In this document: positions 26,470-34,051 of the stretch, piece after piece
Layout: each line of letters starts with the position of its first letter
Position numbering within the stretch: position 1 is the first letter of the stretch
NCBI RefSeq assembly: GCF_010915725.1
Contig: NZ_JAAIJR010000055.1
Location: 1 to 34,092, forward strand
From: Thiorhodococcus mannitoliphagus
GTDB lineage: Bacteria; Pseudomonadota; Gammaproteobacteria; Chromatiales; Chromatiaceae
Length of the DNA: 34,092 nt
Reading direction: 5' to 3'
The notes under the pieces: model-generated
The model's database searches: none
What the model was told of the DNA's origin: nothing
Seen by the model: only the letters and a program-made list of their open reading frames with translations
Translations under genes and position numbers: made by a program

Positions 26470-27429
26470 ATGGACTCGACGGCCAGCCTCGGCTTTCCCC
26501 CACTCGGACGCTTCCGTTTTCACTTCCGGGCTCAGGATAGGGTTCGCCTGCCGCCCTACAGCGGCTCTGCCTGGCGCGGACTCCTCGGGCACGGGTTGCG
26601 CCGCACCGCCTGCGTGACCCATCAGCCCCAATGCCAGGGCTGCCTGCTCATCCGCAGCTGCGTCTACTCCACCTTCTTCGAGACGCCGCCTCCGCCGGAA
26701 GAGGCGGAGCGCGGCTTCTCCGCCGTGCCGCATCCCTACGTCCTCGACATTGATCCGAAGTCACCGCGGGTTCTGGAGTCAGGGGCCTTTTTCCATCTGA
26801 CGATCAACCTCTTTGGACCGGCCATTGGCCAAGTCCCCTATCTCATCCATGCCCTCGCCAAGGCGGGCGAGCGTGGCATCGGCTCCGGCCAGGGCCGCTT
26901 TGCCCTAACCGCCGTCGAGCGCGAGCAGCCCATCGGCGCTGACACCTGGGAGCGCGTCTTCGAGGCCGGGCTCGGCGACTACCACCAGCTCGACCCGCCA
27001 GGCATCGAGCTGCCCGCGGCCCCATCAACCGTCTCCTTGCGGCTCATCACCCCACTCAGAATCAAGCGCGACGGCCACTTCCTCGGCGCCCGCGACCTGT
27101 CCGCGGCCGACCTGCTGCGCGCCCTCTACCAACGGGTCCGTCGGCTGGCCCATCTCTACGGCGGAGATCCCGAAGGCTTCGACGCCAAGCGTCTCTCGTC
27201 CGCCGAGGATGCCCTGCTGATGCAAGCCGGCCAGCTGCACTGGCACGACTGGACCCGCTTCTCCTCCCGTCAGGACAAGCTGATGCAGATGGGCGGACTC
27301 GTCGGCGAGATCGCGCTGTCCGGCCCCGACCTGCCCCTCATCTGGCCCGTCCTCTGGCTGGGACAGTGGACCCATATCGGCAAAGGCACCGCCTTCGGCC
27401 TCGGCGGCTACCGCCTCCACGCCGCCTGA
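26470..27429 (+). CDS. cas6: Cas6, CRISPR pre-crRNA processing endoribonuclease
   Basis: Cas6 cuts CRISPR transcripts within the repeats to make crRNAs. This 319-residue protein fits the PF10040 Cas6 family that goes with type III loci. The N-terminal RAMP-like region has PPYSGSAWRGLLGHGLRR, then four cysteines (C48, C55, C58, C64) that could bind zinc. The second half begins near SLRLITPLRIKRDG. The C-terminus carries the glycine-rich loop IGKGTAFGLGGYRL (about 303-316), the classic RAMP G-loop. No CRISPR array is visible nearby. It is the first gene of the locus and is separated from the next by a tandem REP unit. The ribosome-binding site is weak. Confidence 0.9.
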   Translation: MDSTASLGFPPLGRFRFHFRAQDRVRLPPYSGSAWRGLLGHGLRRTACVTHQPQCQGCLLIRSCVYSTFFETPPPPEEAERGFSAVPHPYVLDIDPKSPRVLESGAFFHLTINLFGPAIGQVPYLIHALAKAGERGIGSGQGRFALTAVEREQPIGADTWERVFEAGLGDYHQLDPPGIELPAAPSTVSLRLITPLRIKRDGHFLGARDLSAADLLRALYQRVRRLAHLYGGDPEGFDAKRLSSAEDALLMQAGQLHWHDWTRFSSRQDKLMQMGGLVGEIALSGPDLPLIWPVLWLGQWTHIGKGTAFGLGGYRLHAA

Positions 27430-27457
27430 TGCAGCGTGGCGCGCATCAGCGGCGCCC

Positions 27458-27496
27458 GTGGGAGCGGCGCCCTGTGGGAGCGGCGCCCCGCCGCGA
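27458..27496 (+). repeat. REP-like units, one partial plus one complete in tandem
   Basis: A partial unit GTGGGAGCGGCGCCC (27458-27472) is immediately followed by a complete unit (27474-27496), both in the same orientation. They occupy the gap between cas6 and the Uma2 gene. Confidence 0.7.
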
Positions 27497-27549
27497 CGAC
27501 GCCACCGCTGCGACCGCTATACTGACACCAAAACCCGAGGAGCCACCCC

Positions 27550-28122
27550 ATGTCCCTACAGCCAAAACCCAGCCTGACCTTCGACGATTGGCTCGCCGCC
27601 GAGCGCGGGTCCATGGACAGCCGCAGTGAGTACGTCGACGGCGAGATCTTCGCCATGACCGGCGGCACCGAGCAGCACAACCTCATTGCCGCCAACGTCA
27701 TCGGTGAACTGCGCAGTCAGCTGAAAGGCCGTCCTTGCCGCGTCTACACCAGCGACATGAAGATCCGCACGCCCACCGCCGAAGCGGGCTTCTACCCGGA
27801 CGTCCTGGTCGTCTGCGGCGAGCGCCAGTTCCACGACGACCGCCGGGATGTCCTGACCAACCCGGCCCTCATCGTCGAGGTCCTCTCCGACTCTACCGAG
27901 GCCTACGACCGCGGCGACAAATTCGTCTCCTACCGCGGGCTCCCGAGCCTCCAGGCCTACCTTCTGATTGCCCAAAACTGCATCCGCGTCGAACTCTACG
28001 TCCGCCAACCCGACGACACCTGGAACCTCAGCACCTACAGCGACCCACGCGACCAGATCCCCCTCACCGCCCTCGACGCAGCCCTCCCCCTCGCCGAAAT
28101 CTACGACAAGACCGACCTCTAG
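27550..28122 (+). CDS. Uma2-family (DUF820) nuclease-like protein in the CRISPR locus
   Basis: This 190-residue protein is a second Uma2/DUF820 member, a family with a PD-(D/E)xK nuclease fold and unproven function. The features are SRSEYVDGEIFAMTGG, HNLIAANVIGEL, YPDVLVVCG (D84), NPALIVEVLSDSTEAYDRGDKF (E110 and K124) and LPSLQAYLLI. The putative active-site residues are therefore all kept. GAGGAGCC precedes the ATG at 27550. It is inserted between cas6 and the CARF gene, with REP units on both sides, so it may be a passenger rather than part of the CRISPR system. Confidence 0.85.
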   Translation: MSLQPKPSLTFDDWLAAERGSMDSRSEYVDGEIFAMTGGTEQHNLIAANVIGELRSQLKGRPCRVYTSDMKIRTPTAEAGFYPDVLVVCGERQFHDDRRDVLTNPALIVEVLSDSTEAYDRGDKFVSYRGLPSLQAYLLIAQNCIRVELYVRQPDDTWNLSTYSDPRDQIPLTALDAALPLAEIYDKTDL

Positions 28123-28134
28123 GACCGGCGCCCT

Positions 28135-28157
28135 GCGGGAGCGGCGCCCCGCCGCGA
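28135..28157 (+). repeat. REP-like unit
   Basis: GCGGGAGCGGCGCCCCGCCG plus CGA, with one change from the family core, starts 13 bases after the Uma2 stop. A CAAGCTTG word follows at 28173-28180. Confidence 0.65.
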
Positions 28158-28313
28158 CCAGCGCCGACGCCACAAGCTTGCGACCCCCTCACCCCAGCCC
28201 ATCCCCAGCCATCATCCCCACCCACAGGCCGGGGACCATCCAGATCCGAGGTCCAGGGAGGCAGGGACGCCACGGCCGACCCAACACCTCAGCCGCAACA
28301 CCAGGGAGTCCAC

Positions 28314-29090
28314 ATGGAAACCACCCACCACCCCCGCCGCATCCTCCTCGCCGTCACCGGCCTCTCCCCACAGATCGTCACCGAAACCCTCTACGCACTG
28401 GCCGTCCGCGACCGGGATGCCTGGATACCCACCGAGATCCACCTCCTCACCACCGCCGAAGGCGCCGAGCGCGCCCGTCTGAGTCTGCCGTCCGATCACC
28501 CCGGTTGGTTCCGCCGCCTGCTGAGCGACTACGATCTGCCCGACATCCGTTTCGACCGCGATCACATCCACATCCTGCTCGGCGCCGACGGCCAGCCCCT
28601 GCCCGATATCCGCACCGACACCGACAGCCGCCTCGCCGCCGACCAGATCTGCGCCCTGGTCAGCCGCTACAGCGCCGACCCCCAGACCCAGCTCCACGTC
28701 TCCATCGCCGGCGGGCGCAAGACCATGGGCTATTACCTCGGCTACGCCCTCAGCCTCTTCGGCCGAGCGCAGGACCGGCTCTCCCACGTCCTGGTCTCCG
28801 AGCCCTTCGAATCCAGCTGGGACTTCTTCTATCCCAGCCCCGTCAGCCGCGTCATGACCACCCGCGACAACAAGCTCATCGACGCCGCCGACGCCCAGGT
28901 CACCCTCGCCGACATCCCCTTCATCCGCGTCCGCGAGGGCCTGCCGACCCGGCTCCTGGACGGTACGGCCAGCTTCGTCGAGACCGTCGACACCGCCCAG
29001 CGCGCGCTGGCCCCGCCCGCGCTCCAGATCGACCTCGCCGCTCAGTGCATCCACGCCGCCGGCGAGCGCATCGATCTTCCGCCCGCCTAG
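28314..29090 (+). CDS. NE0113/Csm6-type CARF protein, cut short by an amber codon
   Basis: This matches the NE0113-family CRISPR-associated protein (often named ring nuclease Csm6), which senses cyclic oligoadenylate made by Cas10. The CARF-type ligand motifs are clear: GLSPQIVTETLYAL (residues 16-29) and SIAGGRKTMGYYLGYALSLFG (130-150), with SHVLVSEPFE after it. The frame stops at TAG 29088-29090 after 258 residues, yet the same frame continues for 117 family-like codons to 29441. The full protein would be about 375 residues, normal for the family. No HEPN RNase motif (RxxxxH) is visible. GGGAG precedes the ATG. A C-terminally truncated CARF domain could still bind or degrade the messenger. 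A longer start upstream overlaps the Uma2 gene and is a shadow. Confidence 0.82.
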   Translation: METTHHPRRILLAVTGLSPQIVTETLYALAVRDRDAWIPTEIHLLTTAEGAERARLSLPSDHPGWFRRLLSDYDLPDIRFDRDHIHILLGADGQPLPDIRTDTDSRLAADQICALVSRYSADPQTQLHVSIAGGRKTMGYYLGYALSLFGRAQDRLSHVLVSEPFESSWDFFYPSPVSRVMTTRDNKLIDAADAQVTLADIPFIRVREGLPTRLLDGTASFVETVDTAQRALAPPALQIDLAAQCIHAAGERIDLPPA

Positions 29091-29441
29091 CTCGCCTTCT
29101 ACCTCATGCTCGCCGAACGCCGCATCCAAGGCCTCGATGGCTTGCGTTGGGATGACGACGGCCTGGCCGAGCGCTACCTCGACGCCTACCGCCCTCTGGT
29201 CGGCGACTTCTCCGGCGACCTCGAGCGCGTCGAAACCGCCCTGACCGCCGGCATGACCAAGGAATACTTCGAACAGCGCAAGTCCCAGACCAACAAGGCC
29301 ATCACCGACGCCCTCGGACCCCAACTTGCCGCCGCCTACCGCATCCATCCCCAAGGCACGCGCCCGCGCACCCGCTTCGGCCTGGAGCTGGCCCCGGATG
29401 CCATCGGCGTCATGCCTTGCCGATCACGGCACCGCGACTGA
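29091..29441 (+). pseudogene. Detached C-terminal domain of the NE0113/Csm6-type protein
   Basis: The reading frame continues directly after the TAG with LAFYLMLAERRIQGLDG. It ends in KSQTNKAITDALG, then IHPQGTRPRTRFGLEL, a pattern like a winged helix-turn-helix. It keeps frame, length and composition with the upstream part, so a single-base change (for example from CAG or GAG) explains the break. An internal ATG at 29106 has no good ribosome-binding site, so separate expression is doubtful. Sequencing error or tolerated read-through remain possible. Confidence 0.7.
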
Positions 29442-29515
29442 ACTCAGAGAGACCACAAGCTTGTCGTCACTACGCTTGGCCAGAGCGTGTGCAACAATCG
29501 CCGCGACACGCCAAG

Positions 29516-29582
29516 GTGGGAGCGCTGCCCCGGCGCGACGAGCCAGGTCACCAGCCGGGTCGCGGCGGGGCGCCGCTTCCAC
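29516..29582. repeat. REP-like inverted pair
   Basis: A left arm (29516-29539) and an inverted right arm (29559-29582) agree at 20 of 24 positions around a 19-base loop. Both arms are variants of the family core. The pair lies between the CARF gene remnant and cas10, ending 46 bases before the cas10 start. As RNA it would make a large stem just upstream of the cas10 ribosome-binding site. Confidence 0.7.
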
Positions 29583-29627
29583 AAGCGAGGCCCCCGCGCC
29601 GCACTCGAAAGGAGACACGAGCACACC

Positions 29628-32345
29628 ATGACAGCCCCAACACCGGAAGACACCGCCCTGCAGGACGCGACCTGCCGCATGGCGCTCACGGCCTATCTGC
29701 ATGACCTCGGCAAGTTCGCCGAGCGGGCGCGGCTCGCCACCGACGAGAGCAAGCGCCTGCTCCACGAGCAGATGTACTGCCCCCGGCGCGAGGAGAAGGG
29801 TCGTGTCTGGCACACGCACAAGCACGCCGCCTATACAGTGCTGGCCTGGGATCTGATCGAGCGTCGCTTCCCCGAACTCGTCGGCGACGACGTCTCGCCC
29901 TTTGCGGCCTGGGGCGCGACCCACGTGGACGATTCCATGGTCAACGCCGCCGGTCGGCATCACCTTCCCGACACCTTCCTACAATGGATCGTGGCGACGG
30001 CTGACCGGGTCGCCTCCGGCTTCGAGCGCGAGACCTTCGAGCAGTACAACCAGGCCGACGAAGGCACCCGCACGGGGAAAACGCACTACACCGCCAGACA
30101 GCTCACGCTCTTCGAGCCCATCCGCATGGACGAGCCCCTGGCCAGTCGTCGCGAGGAGTGGCACAAGCGCTATCCGCTCAAGCCCCTGTCGCCCGACGCG
30201 CTCTTTCCCGTCGAGGCGCAAGGCTACGAGGGCAACGACCAGAAGGCCGCCCAAGCCGAGTACGCCGAGCTGTGGGACCAGTTCACCAAGTCGCTCGACA
30301 GCATCCCGCCGAGCCATCGCAGCAACTGGCCGCTGTGGCTGGACCACCTCGACGCCGCCTGGGCCTGTTACACCCACGCCATTCCGGCCGCGACCGCCTT
30401 CAACGTGCGACCTGAGGTCTCGCTCTACGACCACTCGCGCACCACCGCAGCCTTGGCCGCCGCGCTCTGGCGCTATCACCACGAGCTGGACGACACCGGC
30501 GAAGCGGCGCGCAAACGTCTCGCCGACCGGGCACGCGCGGATTGGGACGCGCAGAAGCTGCTGCTCATCCAAGGCGACCTCTTCGGCATCCAGGACTTCA
30601 TCTTCGCCACCGGTGGCGAAACCCAGCGCCGTGCCGCCAAGCTGCTGCGCGGCCGGTCCTTCTATATCTCGCTGCTGACCGAATGCGCCGCCCTGCGCAT
30701 CCTGGACGCGCTCGCCCTGCCGCCAACCAGCCAGGTCATCAACGCCGCCGGCAAGTTCCTCATCGTCGCGCCCAACACCGAGCGCACGCGCGAGCGGCTG
30801 GCGCAGGTCCAGCGCGCGCTCGACCACTGGTTCTTGGAGCACGCCTACGGGCAATCCGGCATCGGCATCGCCAGCATGCCCGCCAGCTGCAACGACTTCG
30901 TCTCGCGCGCGACCGGTGAACAGCCGTTTCAACGCCTGATCAAGGCGCTGTTCGACAATCTCCAGACGGCCAAGACCCGTCGGCTGGACCTCTGCGGGGA
31001 TGACCCGCCCGCGCCGGTCTTTGCCGACTTCCTCGACCGCTTCGACGCCGACATGGGTGTCTGCGACCTCGACGGTCGCTCACCCGCGACCGAGGCGATC
31101 GAGGGCGGGGAAGGCGGCCATGCCTGCGCCCTTTCCAACGACCAGATCGACATCGGCGGCCAGCTCACCCGCCGCAGCCGGGTGCTCATCTCGACCGAGT
31201 CGCTGGGCGCTGCGCTGCGCGTCCCCATCTTCGGCTACCACGTCCAGTTTACCGGTGACGAGGAGCAGAGCGGCCGCTTCGGGCGGGTTGCCGCAGCGGG
31301 CGTGCTGCGCCGCGCTTGGGACTTCGGCCTCCCCATGGAGGCCGCCGCGCCCCTCTTCTGCGGCTATGCGCGACGTTACATCGACGCCTATGTGCCGACC
31401 TATGGCCTACCGAACGAGTGGGAGCGTCAACGCTATGACCGTCTGGACGCGGATCAGCGCAGCGACGGCCGCGCCGATTCCGTCAAGACACTCGGCGAGA
31501 TCGCCTGCGACGACCTTCACCCCGACGCGGACGGGCGCGGCCTGCAGGGCACCGAGGCGCTGATCACCCTGAAGGGCGACGTCGACGATCTGGGGCGTCT
31601 CTTCGAGCGCGGGCTCGAGACGCCCACCTTCGCCAAGATGGCCGGACTCTCGCGCCAGCTCAACGCCTTCTTCGCCGTCTGGCTGCCCTGGGTCTGCCGC
31701 GAGCGCTACCCCAGCACCTACACCGTCTTTGCCGGCGGCGACGACTTCTATCTGATCGGCCCCTGGCGCAGCACCATCGCCCTGGCCGCCGAGATGCGCA
31801 GCCGCTTCGCCGAGCTGGTGGCCGGAAACCCGGACATCCACTTCTCCGCCGGACTCTCCATGACCAAGGGCGGTCTGCCGATCCGCCAGATGGGTCAGCT
31901 CGCCGAGGAGCAGCTGGAAGCGGCCAAGGTGCATGTCTCCGCCGAGGGCAAGCCCAAGAACGCCGTGACCTGCTTCGGCCACAGCGTCGGTTGGGACGCC
32001 TTCATCGAGCTGACGGAGATCGCGCGTGAGCTGGACGTCATGCGCGACACCCTGACCCTGAGCACCGGCTATCTCTATGGCCTGCAGTCTCTGGCCGACA
32101 TGGCCGAAGACCTCCGCCGCGCCAAGCTGAATCCGAGCCATTCGCCGAAACTGGAGAGCGCGCTCTGGCCGTCGCGCTTCGCCTACCGAACCTGGCGCAT
32201 GCTCGAATCCGCGCGCGGCCTGGACCACGCAGCGCGCAAGCGCTGGCAGCAGACGCTCGGTCAGCTCCTGGGCGACGGCATGCGCAAGCACGGCAGCGCC
32301 TTCAAGATCGCGCTCTTCATTCACCTCTATCAACACAGACGCTGA
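29628..32345 (+). CDS. cas10: Cas10 (Csm1), type III-A CRISPR effector large subunit
   Basis: Cas10/Csm1 is the large subunit of the Csm complex; when target RNA is bound it makes cyclic oligoadenylates and degrades DNA. The N-terminal HD nuclease domain shows YLHDLGKF (H25-D26) and AGRHHLPDTF. The Palm domain carries KGDVDDLGRLFERG and the catalytic AGGDDFYLIGPW, with GGDD at residues 703-706. Both activities therefore look intact. The 905 residues fit Csm1, and csm2 and csm3 follow directly. The ATG at 29628 has AAAGGAG (29608-29614) about 13 bases upstream. A longer in-frame start at 29487 would run through the REP palindrome and is rejected. The gene lies downstream of a broken CARF effector gene. 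Confidence 0.93.
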   Translation: MTAPTPEDTALQDATCRMALTAYLHDLGKFAERARLATDESKRLLHEQMYCPRREEKGRVWHTHKHAAYTVLAWDLIERRFPELVGDDVSPFAAWGATHVDDSMVNAAGRHHLPDTFLQWIVATADRVASGFERETFEQYNQADEGTRTGKTHYTARQLTLFEPIRMDEPLASRREEWHKRYPLKPLSPDALFPVEAQGYEGNDQKAAQAEYAELWDQFTKSLDSIPPSHRSNWPLWLDHLDAAWACYTHAIPAATAFNVRPEVSLYDHSRTTAALAAALWRYHHELDDTGEAARKRLADRARADWDAQKLLLIQGDLFGIQDFIFATGGETQRRAAKLLRGRSFYISLLTECAALRILDALALPPTSQVINAAGKFLIVAPNTERTRERLAQVQRALDHWFLEHAYGQSGIGIASMPASCNDFVSRATGEQPFQRLIKALFDNLQTAKTRRLDLCGDDPPAPVFADFLDRFDADMGVCDLDGRSPATEAIEGGEGGHACALSNDQIDIGGQLTRRSRVLISTESLGAALRVPIFGYHVQFTGDEEQSGRFGRVAAAGVLRRAWDFGLPMEAAAPLFCGYARRYIDAYVPTYGLPNEWERQRYDRLDADQRSDGRADSVKTLGEIACDDLHPDADGRGLQGTEALITLKGDVDDLGRLFERGLETPTFAKMAGLSRQLNAFFAVWLPWVCRERYPSTYTVFAGGDDFYLIGPWRSTIALAAEMRSRFAELVAGNPDIHFSAGLSMTKGGLPIRQMGQLAEEQLEAAKVHVSAEGKPKNAVTCFGHSVGWDAFIELTEIARELDVMRDTLTLSTGYLYGLQSLADMAEDLRRAKLNPSHSPKLESALWPSRFAYRTWRMLESARGLDHAARKRWQQTLGQLLGDGMRKHGSAFKIALFIHLYQHRR

Positions 32346-32358
32346 GGGGAGAATACTG

Positions 32359-32847
32359 ATGACAAATGGAAACAGAGGGCAGGGCGGTGGACAGCGAAGG
32401 GGCGGCGCCGAGCGCGGCGACCGCGGCCCCAGGTATGACGCACCCCGCTTGGACACCTCGGGCATCCGGCTCAAGCCGGTCGATGGCACGGCCTTGCCGG
32501 CCGACCTGTTCGACGGCATCGCGCGGAGCACCGCCCAGGCCGTTGCGGGCGACGGGCGCAACCAGGCCAACAAGCCGACCCAGCTTCGCCAGTTCTATGA
32601 CGAGCTGGTGATGTGGGAGGAAAAGGCCCGCTCTGCACCCGAGCGGTTCGCCGAGCTGCTGCCCTTCATCCGCATGCTCAACGCCAAGGCGGCCTATGCC
32701 AAGGGACGCAAGCACGTGGACGACAACTTCGTCGACCTCATCGCCTGCTGTCTCGGACAGGTCGACGACTATCCGACCCTCCGCAACTTCAAGCTCTTTT
32801 TCGAAGCCTTCCTTGGATTCTACAAACAGGAACGCCCGACCGGCTGA
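32359..32847 (+). CDS. csm2: Csm2, type III-A small subunit
   Basis: Csm2 is the helical small subunit that lines the crRNA-target duplex in the Csm complex. The 162-residue protein starts with a Gly/Arg-rich, presumably flexible tail (about residues 4-28). The helical core follows, with NKPTQLRQFYDELVMWEEKA, LLPFIRMLNAKAAYAKGRKHVDDNFVDL and LRNFKLFFEAFLGFYKQ, all typical of Csm2. It begins 13 bases after cas10 and ends 14 bases before csm3, in one transcription unit. GAGGGGAG (32344-32351) supplies a ribosome-binding site. The basic tail is longer than usual and may help RNA binding. Confidence 0.9.
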   Translation: MTNGNRGQGGGQRRGGAERGDRGPRYDAPRLDTSGIRLKPVDGTALPADLFDGIARSTAQAVAGDGRNQANKPTQLRQFYDELVMWEEKARSAPERFAELLPFIRMLNAKAAYAKGRKHVDDNFVDLIACCLGQVDDYPTLRNFKLFFEAFLGFYKQERPTG

Positions 32848-32861
32848 CAGGGGACGCCACC

Positions 32862-33575
32862 ATGCAACTGACCAAGATCACCGACATCAACGGCCGTATC
32901 GAGCTGGTTTCCGGCCTGCACATCGGCAGCGGCAATACCGAGATGCACATCGGCGGGACCGACAACCCCGTCATCAAGAACCCCGTCACCAACCAACCCT
33001 ACATCCCCGGCTCCAGCATCAAGGGCAAGATGCGCAGCCTGCTGGAATGGCGCGCCGGCGTGGTCGGCATCACCGAGGGCCGGCCGCTGGGCTTCAAGCA
33101 CATGTCCAAGCTGGACGGCGACGCCGCCGATCAGGGCCGGCGTATCCTCAAGCTCTTCGGCGGCGCGCCGGAAGGCGCGGATCAGGATTCTAGGCTGGTG
33201 GCCGAGATCGGCCCGACCCGGCTTGCCTTCTGGGACTGCGCCCTCGATGCCGACTGGGTGCGAGAGATGAAGGAGGAGAAGAACCTGCTTCTGACCGAGA
33301 CCAAGGCGGAGAATATGATCGACCGTATCCGTGGTGTCGCCGAGCATCCACGCAACACCGAGCGCGTCCCCGCCGGTGCCCGCTTCGAGTTCCGGCTCAC
33401 GCTCAAGGTCCACGACGACGAAGACCTGCTCGCCGACATTCTGCGCGGTCTGCGGCTCCTGGAGCTGACGGGCCTCGGCGGCTCCGGCTCGCGCGGCTAC
33501 GGCAAGCTCAAGTTCACCGACTTGAGACGCGATGGAGACTCGCTGATGGAGTCCCTCGCGGCCGTCGAAATCTGA
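32862..33575 (+). CDS. csm3: Csm3, type III-A backbone RAMP and RNase subunit
   Basis: Csm3 forms the backbone filament on crRNA and cuts target RNA every six nucleotides. The 237-residue protein has the expected N-terminal ferredoxin-like fold with GRIELVSGLHIGSG. The active-site stretch is HIGGTDNPVIKNP, in which D34 is the likely catalytic aspartate. YIPGSSIKGKMRSLLEWR, FGGAPEGA and the glycine-rich GLGGSGSRGYGKLKF near the C-terminus complete the RAMP pattern. Starting at ATG 32862 (MQLTKITD) is supported by AGGGGA at 32849-32854. A longer start at 32613 lies inside csm2 in another frame and is a shadow. The REP pair that follows separates it from csm4. Confidence 0.93.
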   Translation: MQLTKITDINGRIELVSGLHIGSGNTEMHIGGTDNPVIKNPVTNQPYIPGSSIKGKMRSLLEWRAGVVGITEGRPLGFKHMSKLDGDAADQGRRILKLFGGAPEGADQDSRLVAEIGPTRLAFWDCALDADWVREMKEEKNLLLTETKAENMIDRIRGVAEHPRNTERVPAGARFEFRLTLKVHDDEDLLADILRGLRLLELTGLGGSGSRGYGKLKFTDLRRDGDSLMESLAAVEI

Positions 33576-33585
33576 ATGTTTGTCT

Positions 33586-33649
33586 GTGGGAGCGGCGCCT
33601 CGCCGCGACGATCGCGGTCGGGGGAGTCGCGCCGGGGCGGCGCTCCCAC
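33586..33649. repeat. REP-like inverted pair
   Basis: A left arm (33586-33609) and an inverted right arm (33626-33649) agree at 21 of 24 positions around a 16-base loop. It fills the gap between csm3 and csm4 and starts 10 bases after the csm3 stop. A stem of this size inside the operon could reduce transcription or stabilise the upstream messenger. Confidence 0.75.
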
Positions 33650-33694
33650 GGCGGTGCTTGAAGGCAAGAAGTCTAGAGAACACGGAGCCACTTC

Positions 33695-34051
33695 ATGGAT
33701 TGTCTGCATCTGACACTGCGCCCTCGCAGCGCCTTCGGCGGGCCGATCAAGGGCGACACCCTGTTCGGCCAGCTCTGCTGGGCTGCCCGTCATCGATGGG
33801 GCGAGCGGCGCCTTGACGAGCTGCTCGACGGCTACACCCAGGGCCGCCCCTTCGCGGTCTGCTCGGACGCCTTTCCGGCGGGTCATCTGCCCCGGCCGGC
33901 GTTGCCGCTGCATTGCTTCAAACCCCTGGCGGAGACCGACCGCAAGGCCGTCAAGCGGCGCCGCTGGCTGCCTGTGTCGGCCTTGGACAAGCCAGTCGCG
34001 GATTGGCTGACACACTGCAGAACTCCTGACATACGCCCATTAACTCGCTGA
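33695..34051 (+). pseudogene. csm4: Csm4, type III-A RAMP, broken after about 107 residues
   Basis: Csm4 caps the crRNA 5' end in the Csm complex and contacts Cas10. The N-terminus is typical: FGGPIKGDTLFGQLCWAARH, then FAVCSDAFPAGHLPRPALPL and KRRRWLPVSAL. Family members are about 300 or more residues, but here the frame leaves family-like sequence near residue 107 (after VADWLTH) and stops at TGA 34049-34051. From about 34018 the DNA is AT-rich, unlike its surroundings. This suggests that a mobile element has split csm4; the remainder, if it exists, lies beyond the window. A sequencing or assembly boundary is the alternative. Confidence 0.72.

Noticed and set aside
28212-29354. A 380-codon minus-strand open frame across the CARF gene
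   Set aside because: It is the antisense shadow of a very GC-rich gene. Its protein is Gly/Val/Ala/Asp-biased with no family motif, whereas the plus strand shows clear NE0113/CARF motifs.
29487-29627. A longer N-terminus for Cas10
   Set aside because: The extra 47 codons run through the REP palindrome. The ATG at 29628 has an upstream AAAGGAG and begins close to the HD domain.
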